From positions 1 through 64,000 of the forward strand of contig CAMDWG010000006.1 of NCBI GenBank assembly GCA_945878375.1: a stretch of 64,000 nt of DNA. Reading direction: 5' to 3'. Of the stretch, positions 16,087 through 25,293 are shown piece by piece. Source of the stretch: Roseomonas mucosa. Lineage in GTDB: Bacteria; Pseudomonadota; Alphaproteobacteria; Acetobacterales; Acetobacteraceae. Below the pieces are notes generated by a model, which had not been told where the DNA came from, ran no database searches, and worked only from the letters and a program-made list of their open reading frames with translations. Both the position numbers and the translations under genes were made by a program. How positions within the stretch are numbered: the first letter of the stretch is position 1; each line of letters starts with the position of its first letter.

Positions 16087-17814
16087 TCAGTGGTTGTCGC
16101 GCGGCACGGGCGCACCGGAACTGCCGACGAGGAAGTCGAGGTCAGCGCCCTCATTCGCCTGCTGCACGTGGTCCAGATACATCTTCACATAGCCGCGCGT
16201 GGCCGCCGGGGCGGGCGGCACCCAGGCGGCACGGCGCGCGGCCATTTCGGCATCGTCCACATGCAGGTGCAGGCTGCGCGCCGCGACATCGAGGGTGATG
16301 AGATCGCCGTTCTTCACCAGCGCGAGCGGCCCGCCCGCCGCGGCTTCCGGCGCCACATGCAGCACGACGGTGCCATAGGCGGTGCCGGACATGCGCGCGT
16401 CAGAGATGCGGATCATGTCCCGCACGCCCTGCTTCAGCAGTTTCGAAGGGATCGGCATGTTCCCGACCTCGGCCATGCCGGGGTAGCCCTTCGGGCCGCA
16501 ATTCTTCAGCACCATGACGCAGTCGGCATCGATATCGAGGTTGGGGTCGTCCTTGCGGGCGTGCAGATCCTCGATCGTCTCGAACACGACCGCGCGGCCG
16601 GTGTGGCGCATCAACTTCGGGGATGCGGCGGACGGCTTGATGACGGCGCCATCGGGCGCGAGGTTGCCGCGCAGCACCGCCATGCCGGCATCCGGCTTGA
16701 AGGGCTGGTCCCAGGGCGTGATGACGTCCGGGCGCCAGCAGCGCGCGTCCTTCACATTCTCCCAGATCGGCTTGCCATTCGCGGTCGGCGCGTCGCGGTT
16801 CAGCAGCCCCGCCTCGCCCAGCGCCTTCAGCACCACGGGCAGGCCGCCGGCCTCGTAGAAATCCTCCATCAGGAAGCGGCCCGACGGCATCAGGTCCACC
16901 AGGCACGGAATCCCGCGCCCGAGCGCGTCGAGATCATCCAGCGTGAAGGGCACGCCGAGCCGCCGCGCGATGGCCAGCAGATGCACCACCGCATTGGTCG
17001 ACCCGCCGATCGCGCCCAGCACCCGCACCGCATTCTCGAAAGCGGCGCGCGTCAGGATCTTCGAGATGGTGAGGTCCTCATGCACCATCCCGACGATGCG
17101 CCGCCCGGCCATACGCGCCAGCAGGTTGCGCCGCGCATCGGCGGCCGGGATCGCGGCGTTCTGCGGCAGGCCGAGCCCCATCGCTTCCACCAGGGACGCC
17201 ATGGTGGAGGCCGTGCCCATCGTCATGCAGGACCCGGCGGAGCGGTTCATGCCGGCTTCCGCCTCGTGGAATTCCTCCAGCGTCACCTCACCCGCGCGCA
17301 GCTGCTCGCTCATGGAGATGATGTTGGTGCCGGAGCCGATGATCTGCCCGCGATAGACGCCACGCAGCTGCGGCCCGCCGGACACGCCGATGGTCGGCAG
17401 ATCGACGCTCGCCGCGCCCATCACCAGGGATGGCGTGGTCTTGTCGCAGCCCATCAGCAGCACGGCGCCGTCCAGCGGATGCGCGCGCAGCGCTTCCTCG
17501 ACATCCATCGCGGCGAGGTTGCGATAGAGCATCGCAGTCGGCCGCATCGTCACCTCGCCAAGCGAGGAGACGGGGAATTCCAGCGGATAGCCGCCGGCTT
17601 CCAGGATGCCGTCCCGCACATGCCGCGCCAGGTCGCGGAAATGGGCGTTGCAGGGCGTCAGTTCCGACCAGGTGTTGCAGATGCCGATGACGGGGCGGCC
17701 ATCGAACTGGTCCTGCGGCGTGCCGTGATTCTTCAGGAAGGACCGGTAGTAGAACCCCATCTTGTCCTGGCGGCCGAACCAGGCCTGGCTGCGAAGCGGC
17801 TTCTTGGCGGTCAT
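16087..17814 (-). CDS. IlvD/Edd-family sugar-acid dehydratase
   Basis: 575 residues. Candidate Fe-S ligands C55 (TPCNAH), C123 (MGCDKTTPS) and C196 (GSCMTMGTAS) match the IlvD/Edd pattern. The N-terminus KPLRSQAWFG-x-DKMGFYYRSF resembles L-arabinonate and other sugar-acid dehydratases rather than branched-chain IlvD. Expected reaction: dehydration of an aldonate to a 2-keto-3-deoxy acid, which the adjacent DapA-family enzyme would process. Spacing to the pdxA-like gene is 6 bases. Confidence 0.87.
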   Translation of the reverse strand: MTAKKPLRSQAWFGRQDKMGFYYRSFLKNHGTPQDQFDGRPVIGICNTWSELTPCNAHFRDLARHVRDGILEAGGYPLEFPVSSLGEVTMRPTAMLYRNLAAMDVEEALRAHPLDGAVLLMGCDKTTPSLVMGAASVDLPTIGVSGGPQLRGVYRGQIIGSGTNIISMSEQLRAGEVTLEEFHEAEAGMNRSAGSCMTMGTASTMASLVEAMGLGLPQNAAIPAADARRNLLARMAGRRIVGMVHEDLTISKILTRAAFENAVRVLGAIGGSTNAVVHLLAIARRLGVPFTLDDLDALGRGIPCLVDLMPSGRFLMEDFYEAGGLPVVLKALGEAGLLNRDAPTANGKPIWENVKDARCWRPDVITPWDQPFKPDAGMAVLRGNLAPDGAVIKPSAASPKLMRHTGRAVVFETIEDLHARKDDPNLDIDADCVMVLKNCGPKGYPGMAEVGNMPIPSKLLKQGVRDMIRISDARMSGTAYGTVVLHVAPEAAAGGPLALVKNGDLITLDVAARSLHLHVDDAEMAARRAAWVPPAPAATRGYVKMYLDHVQQANEGADLDFLVGSSGAPVPRDNH

Positions 17815-17820
17815 CTTCCG

Positions 17821-18828
17821 TCAGCCCTGCGCGCGGCGCCGCGCGCCCATGGCGCAGGCAAGGTCGAAGGCCGCCTGCAGCGCGCCGACGCGTGCAATGC
17901 CCTTGCCCTGGATGTCGAAGCCCGTGCCATGGGCGCAGGTCACGATCGGCACCGGCAGGCCGCCGGCGACCGTGATGCCGCGCCAGAAGCCCATCAGCTT
18001 CATCGCGATCTGACCCTGGTCATGGTACATGGTGACGATCGCATCCACGTCGCGCGTGCCATCCTGCTTCGGCTGGGCGCGGAGGAAGATGGTGTCGGCG
18101 GGGTACGGCCCCTCGCAGGGCAGGCCGCGACGGCGCGCTTCCTCCAGCGCGGGGCCGATGAGTTCGATCTCCTCGCGGCCGAAGGCGCCGTTGTCGCCAT
18201 TATGCGGATTGAGGCCGCAGACCGCGATGCGCGGCTGTTCGATGCCGGCCTGCACCAGCGCATCGCGGATCAGCGCGACGGCGCCGATCACCTTCTCCGG
18301 CGTGATGAGGTCCGCCACTTCCCGCAGCGCCACATGGCTGGTCACGCGACAGGTCCAGAGCCCGTCCAGCACGTTGAACTCGCTATGCGCGCCCTTGTGG
18401 CCCAGCACCTCGGCGAACCAGTGCAGCTCATCGGGATGGCCCATCTTCGCCATGTGGAGCGACGCCTTGTTCAGCGGCGCGAAGCAGATGCCGTCCACCG
18501 TGCCGGCCTGCGCCAGCGCCAGGCATTCGCGGAGCGTGTCCATGGCATGCGTGCCGCCCTCGGCGCTCGACACGCAGCGCGGGATGGGCGCGGTGCGGCG
18601 CACCTCATGCAGCGCGATGCGGCCGGGGGCGAGCGCCGCCGGGTCGTTCACGCGGGTGATCGGCAGGTCCACGCCCGCGATCCGCATGCCTTCCGCCAAT
18701 TCGTCCGGGTCCGCCACCAGCAGCAGCGCGGCCTTGCTGCGGTTGGCTTCCTCGGACAGCAGCTTGGCCATGATCTCCGGCCCGATGCCGGCGGGATCAC
18801 CGAGGACAAGGGCGAGGCGGGGCGTCAT
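17821..18828 (-). CDS. PdxA-family NAD-dependent 4-phosphate dehydrogenase
   Basis: 335 residues with PdxA motifs GDPAGIGPEIMAKLL, LNKASLHMAKMGHPDE (metal His), NPHNGDNGAFGREE and the C-terminal MYHDQGQIAMKLMGF. In catabolic clusters such paralogues (PdxA2) oxidise and decarboxylate four-carbon sugar-acid 4-phosphates such as threonate or erythronate phosphate, not pyridoxine precursors. Location between tctA and a dehydratase argues for that role. The usual partner kinase (DUF1537 family) is not in the window. Confidence 0.86.
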   Translation of the reverse strand: MTPRLALVLGDPAGIGPEIMAKLLSEEANRSKAALLLVADPDELAEGMRIAGVDLPITRVNDPAALAPGRIALHEVRRTAPIPRCVSSAEGGTHAMDTLRECLALAQAGTVDGICFAPLNKASLHMAKMGHPDELHWFAEVLGHKGAHSEFNVLDGLWTCRVTSHVALREVADLITPEKVIGAVALIRDALVQAGIEQPRIAVCGLNPHNGDNGAFGREEIELIGPALEEARRRGLPCEGPYPADTIFLRAQPKQDGTRDVDAIVTMYHDQGQIAMKLMGFWRGITVAGGLPVPIVTCAHGTGFDIQGKGIARVGALQAAFDLACAMGARRRAQG

Positions 18829-20336
18829 TCGGCAACTCTCCGGCTGGGTTGCGCGCCGCGGCTCAGCAGCGCGGCCAGGACGGGCCAGGCGAGCAGCAGC
18901 AGCGCGAGGGTGGTGATGGAACCGACAAGCCAGTTGGACCAGAAGATGGTCAGGTCGCCCTGGCTCAACAGCATGGATTGGCGGAACGCGTCCTCGGCCT
19001 TGTCGCCGAGCACCATGGCCAGCACCATGGGCGCGATCGGGTAGTCGAGCTTCTTCATCATGTAGCCGACGACACCGAAGCCGATCGCCAGCAGCACATC
19101 GAAGCCGTTGGAGGAGACCATCCAGGCCCCGCTGATGCAGATCGCCATGATCATCGGCGCCAGAAGCCCGATCGGCACCCGCATGACGGAGGCGAAGATC
19201 GGCACGGTGCTGAGCACAAGAACGACCGCGACCAGGTTGGCCACATACATGCTGGCGATCAGCCCCCAGACGAAGTCCGGCTTGTCCTGGAACAGCATCG
19301 GGCCCGGTTGCAGGCCCCAGATCATCAGCCCGCCGAGCATCACCGCCGCGGTCGCCGATCCGGGCACGCCGAGCGCAAGCATCGGCAGCAGCGCGGAGAC
19401 GCCCGCGGCGTGGTCCGAGGTCTCCGGGCTGACGACGCCCTCGGGCTCGCCCTTCCCGAAATTCTCACGCCGCTTGGAAAAGCGTCGCGCCACGCCGTAG
19501 GACATGAAGGACGCCGCCGTCGGCCCGCCCGGCGTCAGCCCCATCCAGACGCCGATGGCCGCGCTGCGGATCAGCGCGACGGTGTAGCGCGGCATCTCCG
19601 CCAGCGTGCGCAGGACGGCGGCAAGACGCACGCGCGCCCGGATGCCCTCCACCTTCTCCGTCTCATCCGCCGTCGAGAGCAATTCGCCGATGCCGAACAG
19701 GCCGATCACCGCGACGAGGAAGGAGATGCCGCGGACCAGCTGGTCCTGCCCGAAGGTCAACCGCATCTCGCCGGAGACCGTGTCCATCCCGATGGTCGCC
19801 AGCGACAGGCCCACCAGCAGCGAAACCGCCGTCTTCAGGGGATCGCTGCCACCCATTCCGATGAAGGCGCAGAAGGCGAGGAGATAGACGGCGAAATACT
19901 CGGCCGGGCTGAAGCGCAGCGCGAAGCCGGCAATGTCGTCCGCCACGATGGTGATGGTGATGACGCCGACCAGCGCGCCGAAGCCCGAGCACAGGAAGGC
20001 GAGCGACAGCGCCTCCGCCGCCTTGCCCTGCTTCGCCATCGGATGCCCGTCGAAGGTGGTCGCGACGGAAGACGGCTCGCCGGGGATGTTGAACAGGATC
20101 GAGGTGGTGGACCCGCCGAGCAGCGCGCCCCAGTACATGGAGGACAGCAGGATGATGGCGCTGACCGGCGGCATGAAGAAGGTCAGCGGCATCAACAGCG
20201 CCACCCCGTTCGGCGCGCCGAGCCCCGGCAGGACGCCAACGAGGATGCCGATCAGCACGCCCACCACCATCAGCCCGATGTGGTAGGCGGTCAGCGCGAC
20301 CTCGAAGCCGTGCAGAAGCGCCGCGAGGCCTTCCAT
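18825..20336 (-). CDS. Tripartite tricarboxylate transporter large subunit TctA
   Basis: 503 residues, about 10-12 membrane segments. It contains the TctA hallmarks GVLPGLGAPNGVALLMPLTF, GALLGGSTTSILFNIPGEP near the start and GLTPGGPTAASFMSYG plus LALGVPGSATAAVMLGGL in the second half, the duplicated TctA core. It works with TctB and a periplasmic TctC to import carboxylates. The ATG at 20336 overlaps the tctB stop; the upstream open frame is spurious. It overlaps the pdxA-like gene by 4 bases. Confidence 0.92.
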   Translation of the reverse strand: MEGLAALLHGFEVALTAYHIGLMVVGVLIGILVGVLPGLGAPNGVALLMPLTFFMPPVSAIILLSSMYWGALLGGSTTSILFNIPGEPSSVATTFDGHPMAKQGKAAEALSLAFLCSGFGALVGVITITIVADDIAGFALRFSPAEYFAVYLLAFCAFIGMGGSDPLKTAVSLLVGLSLATIGMDTVSGEMRLTFGQDQLVRGISFLVAVIGLFGIGELLSTADETEKVEGIRARVRLAAVLRTLAEMPRYTVALIRSAAIGVWMGLTPGGPTAASFMSYGVARRFSKRRENFGKGEPEGVVSPETSDHAAGVSALLPMLALGVPGSATAAVMLGGLMIWGLQPGPMLFQDKPDFVWGLIASMYVANLVAVVLVLSTVPIFASVMRVPIGLLAPMIMAICISGAWMVSSNGFDVLLAIGFGVVGYMMKKLDYPIAPMVLAMVLGDKAEDAFRQSMLLSQGDLTIFWSNWLVGSITTLALLLLAWPVLAALLSRGAQPSRRVAE

Positions 20337-20830
20337 CAGTAGATCCCCAGCGCTTCCTCGAGCGGACCCTTCGCGAGCGGGACGCCGAGCCAGACCTCGA
20401 ACATCAGGAAGAACCCGGCAGGCATGGCGAGCGCGATCAGCAGGGACAGCGCCCAGCCCGCGCGGGCCGTGCGGCGCGCCATCCACAACAGGTAGAGCAT
20501 CATGGGCACATAGGCGCCGAGCGGCGCCAGCGCGGCGCCAAAGACCAAGGTCGGCACCAGCAGCGCCGCAACCCGGCGCGGCGCGCCGGGCTCGCAGAAG
20601 CGTCCCGGAACGCCGGCCCGAAGCTGGCGCAGGGCGAGAAGCGTCGCGACGCCGATCAGCAGCAGCCCGATGCGGAACGGGAAATACCCGGCGCCGGGGC
20701 CTGTCGGTCCCCAGCCCGTGTCGTGCTGCAGCGCGCCGAAGACGACCACCGCGCCGAAGCCCGCGGCGGCGAGCGCCATGCCCACCTCCGCGGTCCGGCG
20801 GCCGCCCAAGCCCCCCTCAGGACTGCTCAT
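20336..20830 (-). CDS. Tripartite tricarboxylate transporter small subunit TctB
   Basis: 164 residues, four predicted membrane helices, beginning with a short cytoplasmic Gly-rich leader and carrying the TctB GPGAGYFPFRIGLLLIG block. Small membrane partner of the downstream TctA, overlapping it by one base. A 14-bp tandem duplication covers the start codon and creates a five-codon ORF directly upstream. Confidence 0.85.
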   Translation of the reverse strand: MSSPEGGLGGRRTAEVGMALAAAGFGAVVVFGALQHDTGWGPTGPGAGYFPFRIGLLLIGVATLLALRQLRAGVPGRFCEPGAPRRVAALLVPTLVFGAALAPLGAYVPMMLYLLWMARRTARAGWALSLLIALAMPAGFFLMFEVWLGVPLAKGPLEEALGIY

Positions 20831-20844
20831 TCAGGACTGCTCAT
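20817..20844 (-). repeat. 14-bp tandem duplication across the tctB start
   Basis: TCAGGACTGCTCAT occurs twice head to tail (20817-20830, 20831-20844). On the coding (minus) strand each copy begins ATGAGCAGTCCTGA. The outer copy therefore forms the mini-ORF MSSPE whose TGA overlaps the ATG of tctB, while the inner copy is the tctB start itself. Confidence 0.85.
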
Positions 20845-20877
20845 CGCGCCGCTCTGCGCCCCTTGTCGATGGGGCGA

Positions 20878-21927
20878 TCAGCCCTGCTCGACCAGCCAGC
20901 CATAGTCGCGGAAATGCGCGCGGTTGGTGGCTTCATCCGCGCGAATGAAGTCGGCCAACGCGGTTCCGGTCTGCCACAGCGCGCCCTGGCTGCCGCTTTC
21001 GAGCCAGGCCTGCCATTCCGGCGTGGCGCGCACGCGGTCCAGCAACTGCGTCCAGAAGGCGGCCTGCGCGTCGGTGGTACGCGCCGGCAGCCACACGGTG
21101 CGCGGCATGCGGAAATCGGCCGGGCCAATGCCCGCTTCGGTCGAGGTCGGGATGTCGGACCAGCCGACGCCGTTATGGACCTTCTCCGTCAGCGTCAGGC
21201 GCCGCGGATTGAAGACGCACAGCGGACGAACGCGGCCCGCGCGCCACTGGCCGACATTCTCGGCCGGGTTGTTGGTGTTGGCGTCCACATGCCCGCCGGC
21301 CAACTGCACCGCGACCTCGCCACCGGAACGGAACGGCACATAGGTGAAGCTGACGCCCGTCGCGCGCTCGATCAGCTTGGTCAGGATGTGGTCGGTGTCA
21401 CGCGCCTGGCTGCCACCCATCCGGAAGGCGCCGCCACGCGCACGCGCCGCATCGATCAACTCGCGTGCGTTACGGAAAGGCGCATCGGTGTGCGTCCAGA
21501 GGATGAACTCGTCTGCCGCCATCGACGCGACGGGGCGCAGGTCCGCCAGGCTGTAGCCGACGCGCGTGACCAGCGGCATCAGCCACACATTGTTCGTGCC
21601 GAAGACCACCTTGTGCGGGTCGCCCGCAGCGCCGCGGCCATAGACGAACGCCTCGGTCCCCGCGCCGCCGCCCTTGTTCGAGACGATCACGGGGGTCCGC
21701 AGCAGGCTGTACTTCTGGATGATCGACTGAACGATGCGCGCGAACTGGTCGGTGCCGCCGCCCGGTCCCGCGGCCACGATGAACTCCACCGGCCGCTGCG
21801 GCTGCCAGCCCGCGCCCTGCGCCAGCGCGGGACGCGCCAGCAAGGCGGCCCCGGTGCCGAGCAGCAGCGCACGACGCGACGGGCGAAGCGCGGAGATGGT
21901 TGCGGATGCGGCGTCGTGATGCGCCAT
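20878..21927 (-). CDS. Bug/TctC-family periplasmic receptor (cluster 1)
   Basis: 349 residues with an Arg-rich, twin-Arg-like signal region (RPSRRALLLGTGAALLARPALAQ) and the Bug fold signatures RPVEFIVAAGPGGGTDQFAR, VSNKGGGAGTEAFVYG and FRMGGSQARDTDHILTKLIE. It binds an organic acid and delivers it to TctAB encoded downstream. First gene of the minus-strand cluster, divergent from a GntR regulator 147 bases away. Confidence 0.92.
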   Translation of the reverse strand: MAHHDAASATISALRPSRRALLLGTGAALLARPALAQGAGWQPQRPVEFIVAAGPGGGTDQFARIVQSIIQKYSLLRTPVIVSNKGGGAGTEAFVYGRGAAGDPHKVVFGTNNVWLMPLVTRVGYSLADLRPVASMAADEFILWTHTDAPFRNARELIDAARARGGAFRMGGSQARDTDHILTKLIERATGVSFTYVPFRSGGEVAVQLAGGHVDANTNNPAENVGQWRAGRVRPLCVFNPRRLTLTEKVHNGVGWSDIPTSTEAGIGPADFRMPRTVWLPARTTDAQAAFWTQLLDRVRATPEWQAWLESGSQGALWQTGTALADFIRADEATNRAHFRDYGWLVEQG

Positions 21928-22015
21928 GGCGAACTCCTCCCTTTGAAGCGCGGGCGATCTTTGGCGTCACACCGCGTGCCGCGCGGAGGTTGAACGAGGC
22001 GCCGCGCGCTTGTCA

Positions 22016-22036
22016 ACCGGCCCGGTCACCGGACCA
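22016..22036. promoter_or_regulatory. Candidate GntR operator between tctC and its regulator
   Basis: CCGGTCACCGG (22022-22032) is a perfect palindrome around a central C and overlaps GGTC-ACCG-GACC (22024-22035), a second inverted repeat. It lies in the divergent gap between the Bug receptor and the GntR gene. FadR-type regulators bind GGT/ACC-containing inverted repeats, so it is the best operator candidate in the gap. Confidence 0.4.
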
Positions 22037-22074
22037 GTAGACCTTCGCCGCGGGACCGCGTTAGGCTCGGCCCC

Positions 22075-22788
22075 ATGCATGACAGCTTCGCCCTGCTGCA
22101 ATCCGCCGTCTCGAAGCGCACGATGCGCGAGCAGATCACGGATCGGCTCGCCGGCATGATCGTCTCCGGCCTCCTGCGACCGGGCGATGCGATGCCGGGG
22201 GAGCGCGAATTGGCCGCGCAGCTGGATGTGAGCCGCGAGACGGTGCGCGGCGCGATCCAGGCCCTGGCCGCGCGCGGCCTGATCGAGGTCGCGCAGGGTG
22301 CGCGATCCCGCGTCCTGCCCGCCGCCAGTTGGACCGCCCGCCCCGCCCCCGTCGCGCGCTACACGCCGGAGGAAGTGCATGGCGCGCGCCTGGTGCTGGA
22401 AGTGGCCGCCGCCGAGGCCGCCGCACGCCACGCGGATGCCGCGACCCGCGCCCGCCTGACGGAGCTTGCGGCCGAGCAGGGTCGCGCGCTGGAGGATCCG
22501 GCCGCCTTCCACATCTCGGGCTCCGAATTCCATGCGACGCTGCAGCGCGCGGGTGGCAACCGCCTTCTCGCCGCGCTGATTGCGGAGGCGTACGGCCAGT
22601 CCTCGGAACTCAGTCACCGCGCGCTGGCCGCGCCCGGCGCGATGCGGCGATCCTGGCTGGACCACAAGCGCATCGCCGCGGCCATCGAGGCGCGCGACCC
22701 GGAAGCGGCCGCGGCCGCCATGCGCCGGCATCTGGAACGCATCGGCACCGCCGCAAGACGCGCCACGGACAATCGCGACGCGGCCTGA
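22075..22788 (+). CDS. GntR/FadR-type (FCD) transcriptional regulator
   Basis: 237 residues: N-terminal winged helix (MREQITDRLAGMIVSGLLRPGDAMPGEREL..LDVSRETVRGAIQALAARGLIEV) and a C-terminal helical FCD-type effector domain (EVAAAEAAARHADAATRARL, SEFHATLQRAGGNRLLAAL, HKRIAAAIEARDPEAAAAAM). Likely controls both flanking sugar-acid/carboxylate clusters and responds to their substrate or an intermediate. The dehydrogenase gene follows after 31 bases in the same direction. Confidence 0.9.
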   Translation: MHDSFALLQSAVSKRTMREQITDRLAGMIVSGLLRPGDAMPGERELAAQLDVSRETVRGAIQALAARGLIEVAQGARSRVLPAASWTARPAPVARYTPEEVHGARLVLEVAAAEAAARHADAATRARLTELAAEQGRALEDPAAFHISGSEFHATLQRAGGNRLLAALIAEAYGQSSELSHRALAAPGAMRRSWLDHKRIAAAIEARDPEAAAAAMRRHLERIGTAARRATDNRDAA

Positions 22789-22819
22789 GACCGGCCGCGC
22801 ATCAGGGGGAAACAGGACA

Positions 22820-24205
22820 TTGCTGTTCACGTCGATCTTCAGCCCGGCAGCCGAGCGCCCCGTTGTCGCGGCGCTTCTCGGCTGTGGTGAGTTCGGGCTG
22901 TCGCTCATCGCGCAGACCCGGCGCCTCAAGGGGCTTCGCATTGTCGCGGCGCTCGATCTCGACACCGCGCGGGTCGCCGCGAACCTGGCCGTGGATGGCG
23001 TGCCGCATCGCCGCTGTGAAGGCCCGGCCGATATCCGCGCCGCCATCGTCGCCGGAGAGGTCGCGCTGACGTCCCGCATCGACGACCTGCTCGCCACACC
23101 GGGCCTGGAGCTGGTGGTGGAGGCGACAGGCCATCCGGAAGGCGCCGCGCGCCATGCGCTCGCGGCCATCGCGGCGGGCAAGCATGTCGCGATGGTGTCG
23201 AAGGAATCCGAATGCGTCGTCGGCCCGCTGCTGGCGGCGAAGGCGCGCGCGGCGGGGCTGTCCTACACCTTGGTCGAGGGCGACCAGCCGGCGCTGCTGG
23301 TCAGCCTGATGAGCTGGGCGCGCGTGCTGGGCCTGCCCATCCTCGCGGCCGGCAAGTCGAGCGAGTACGACTACGTCTTCGATCCCGCCACCGGCCGCAC
23401 ACGCTGGCTGACGGAGGAAGTGGACAGCCCGGAGATCGCCGCGTTGATGGCGCTGGGGGACGACGCGGCCGGCACCATCGCCGCGCGCGCCGCGGCGCTG
23501 GCCGCGCTGCCGCAGCGGACCGTGCCCGATTACTGCGAGATGGCGCTGGTCGCCAACGCCACCGGCCTGCCCATCGCGCGCCCGGACTTTCACGCGCCGC
23601 TCGCACGGACGCCGGAATTGCCGCAGCTCTATGGCCTGAAGGCCGAAGGCGGGCTGCTGGACCGCGTTGGCGTGATCGATGTCTTCAACTGCCTTCGCCG
23701 CCCGGATGAAGCCTCCTTCGCCGGCGGTGTCTTCGTGGTGGTCGAGCTGGCCGACCGCCGGACGGGGGAGTTGTTCGCGGGCAAGGGCATCCCCGTCTCC
23801 CGCGACCGGCGGCGGGCGCTGATCTACAACCCCTCGCACCTGCTGGGGGTGGAAGCGCCGATCTCCGCCATGGCGGCCGGGCGGCTCGGGCACAGCGTGC
23901 CGGATGCGGGGTATCGCCCGGTGGTGGATCTGGTGGCACGCGCGGCGCGGGACCTGCCGGCGGGCCATGCGATCCAGATGGAGGGCAATCGCCATGCCGT
24001 GCCGGGCCTCGATGCGCTGCTGCTGCCCACGGCGCCCGCCAAGGGCGCGTCGCCCGCGCCCTATTACCTGGCGGTCGGGCAGCGGCTGCGGCGGCCTGTC
24101 GCGGCCGGCGCGCTGATCACCTGCGACGACCTGGAGATCCCCGCCGACAGCCTGCTGTGGCAGCTGCGGGCGGAACAAGACGCAAGTTTTCCGTTGACCC
24201 CGTGA
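22820..24205 (+). CDS. Homoserine-dehydrogenase-like oxidoreductase with SAF domain
   Basis: About 461 residues. The N-terminus is a Rossmann fold (VAALLGCGEFGLSLIAQTRRL), then a homoserine-dehydrogenase-type region (LVVEATGHPEGAARHAL, GKHVAMVSKESE) and a C-terminal SAF-like domain (YYLAVGQRLRRPVAAGALIT). Such proteins occur beside sugar-acid catabolic genes and are distinct from biosynthetic homoserine dehydrogenase. No ATG fits the conserved N-terminus; TTG at 22820 with a GGGGGA tract about 9 bases upstream is the best start. Substrate unknown. Confidence 0.78.
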   Translation: MLFTSIFSPAAERPVVAALLGCGEFGLSLIAQTRRLKGLRIVAALDLDTARVAANLAVDGVPHRRCEGPADIRAAIVAGEVALTSRIDDLLATPGLELVVEATGHPEGAARHALAAIAAGKHVAMVSKESECVVGPLLAAKARAAGLSYTLVEGDQPALLVSLMSWARVLGLPILAAGKSSEYDYVFDPATGRTRWLTEEVDSPEIAALMALGDDAAGTIAARAAALAALPQRTVPDYCEMALVANATGLPIARPDFHAPLARTPELPQLYGLKAEGGLLDRVGVIDVFNCLRRPDEASFAGGVFVVVELADRRTGELFAGKGIPVSRDRRRALIYNPSHLLGVEAPISAMAAGRLGHSVPDAGYRPVVDLVARAARDLPAGHAIQMEGNRHAVPGLDALLLPTAPAKGASPAPYYLAVGQRLRRPVAAGALITCDDLEIPADSLLWQLRAEQDASFPLTP

Positions 24206-24231
24206 CAGAACCCGCACGTCGCGCCTAGGCT
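24202..24231 (+). promoter_or_regulatory. Possible promoter for the second tct cluster
   Basis: GTGACA (24202-24207) and TAGGCT (24226-24231) are separated by 18 bases, 30 bases ahead of the receptor ATG. The -35 is close to consensus and the -10 is weak. A similar TAGGCTCGG word precedes the GntR gene at 22062. This could allow the transporter genes to be expressed apart from the dehydrogenase gene. Confidence 0.3.
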
Positions 24232-24260
24232 CAGCGAAACCTGTCTGGGAGGACGATGAG

Positions 24261-25238
24261 ATGACCAACCACATCACGCGCCGGGTCGCGCTCGGCGCCG
24301 GCCTCGCGAGCTTCGCGATCGGCGGCAAGGCGCTTGCGGCTTGGCCGGAACGGCCGATCTCGCTGATCGTGCCCTATCCTGCCGGCGGCGGCACGGACAT
24401 CGTGGCCCGCACGCTCGCGCCGCTGATGGAGCGCGAATTGCGCGGCAGCATCAATGTGGTGAACCGCGCCGGCGGTGGTGGCATCACGGGGCATGAAGCG
24501 ATCTCTCGCGCGCAGCCCGATGGCTACACGATCGGGATGATCACCAACGATCTTTCCTTCTACACGCATCTTGGCCAGTCGCGGCTGACGCATCGCGACT
24601 TCTCCAAGATCGGCCAGACGAATGAGATCGTCGGCAGCGTCACGGTGAAGGGTGATTCGCCCTATCGCAAATTGTCCGACCTGCTCGACGCGATCCGCGC
24701 GAATCCGGGCCGCCTGCGCGGCACCGGCGCAGCGCCGGGCGTGAACTGGCATGTCGGCTTCCTCGGGATGGCCGACAGCCTTCGGATCGACCCGCGCAGC
24801 GTGATCTGGGTGCCGGCACAGGGCGGCACGCTCGGCCACCAGGATGTCGCGGCGGGGGGATCTGAATTCTCCACCTCCTCGCTCGCGGAAGCACGCGCGC
24901 TGCTGGAGGCGCAGCGCGTGCGCACGCTCGCGCTGATGGGCGATGCGCGGGCCGAGCAGTTCCCGGACATCCCCACCCTGAAGGAGGCGACCGGCAGCGA
25001 CTGGACCTTCTCCGTCGTGCACGGCATGGGCGGCCCGCGCGCCCTGCCCGCCGAGATCCGCAATCGCCTCAACGAGGCGCTGCGGAAGGCGCATGCGAGC
25101 GACGAGTTCCAGGCCGCCATGCGGCAGCGGACCATTCGCGCGGTGAACCGCCAACCGGATGCATGGGAAGCGGTGCTGGAGCAGCAGCTCAATACCTATG
25201 GGCGCTTGCTGCGCGACGCCGGGCTGGCGCGGGGCTGA
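24261..25238 (+). CDS. Bug/TctC-family periplasmic receptor (cluster 2)
   Basis: 325 residues with a short signal sequence (RRVALGAGLASFAIGGKALAA) and Bug signatures RPISLIVPYPAGGGTDIVAR, NVVNRAGGGGITGHEAISRA and GGPRALPAEIRNRLNEAL. Receptor for the adjacent TctB-TctA pair. The ligand is unknown and probably differs from cluster 1 because the sequences are clearly diverged. Confidence 0.92.
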   Translation: MTNHITRRVALGAGLASFAIGGKALAAWPERPISLIVPYPAGGGTDIVARTLAPLMERELRGSINVVNRAGGGGITGHEAISRAQPDGYTIGMITNDLSFYTHLGQSRLTHRDFSKIGQTNEIVGSVTVKGDSPYRKLSDLLDAIRANPGRLRGTGAAPGVNWHVGFLGMADSLRIDPRSVIWVPAQGGTLGHQDVAAGGSEFSTSSLAEARALLEAQRVRTLALMGDARAEQFPDIPTLKEATGSDWTFSVVHGMGGPRALPAEIRNRLNEALRKAHASDEFQAAMRQRTIRAVNRQPDAWEAVLEQQLNTYGRLLRDAGLARG

Positions 25239-25293
25239 ACGCCTTGCCTCCGTGCAGGGCGGCGGTCCGTTGCGCGGACAGGGCCAGTCGCTG

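Noticed and set aside
17821-18828. Biosynthetic pyridoxine enzyme PdxA
   Set aside because: Located in a transporter/dehydratase cluster with no vitamin B6 genes; a catabolic PdxA2-type role fits better.
16090-19044. Plus-strand frame of 984 codons
   Set aside because: It is antisense to the IlvD/Edd and PdxA-family genes; His/Arg/Gln-rich composition is typical of antisense frames in GC-rich DNA.
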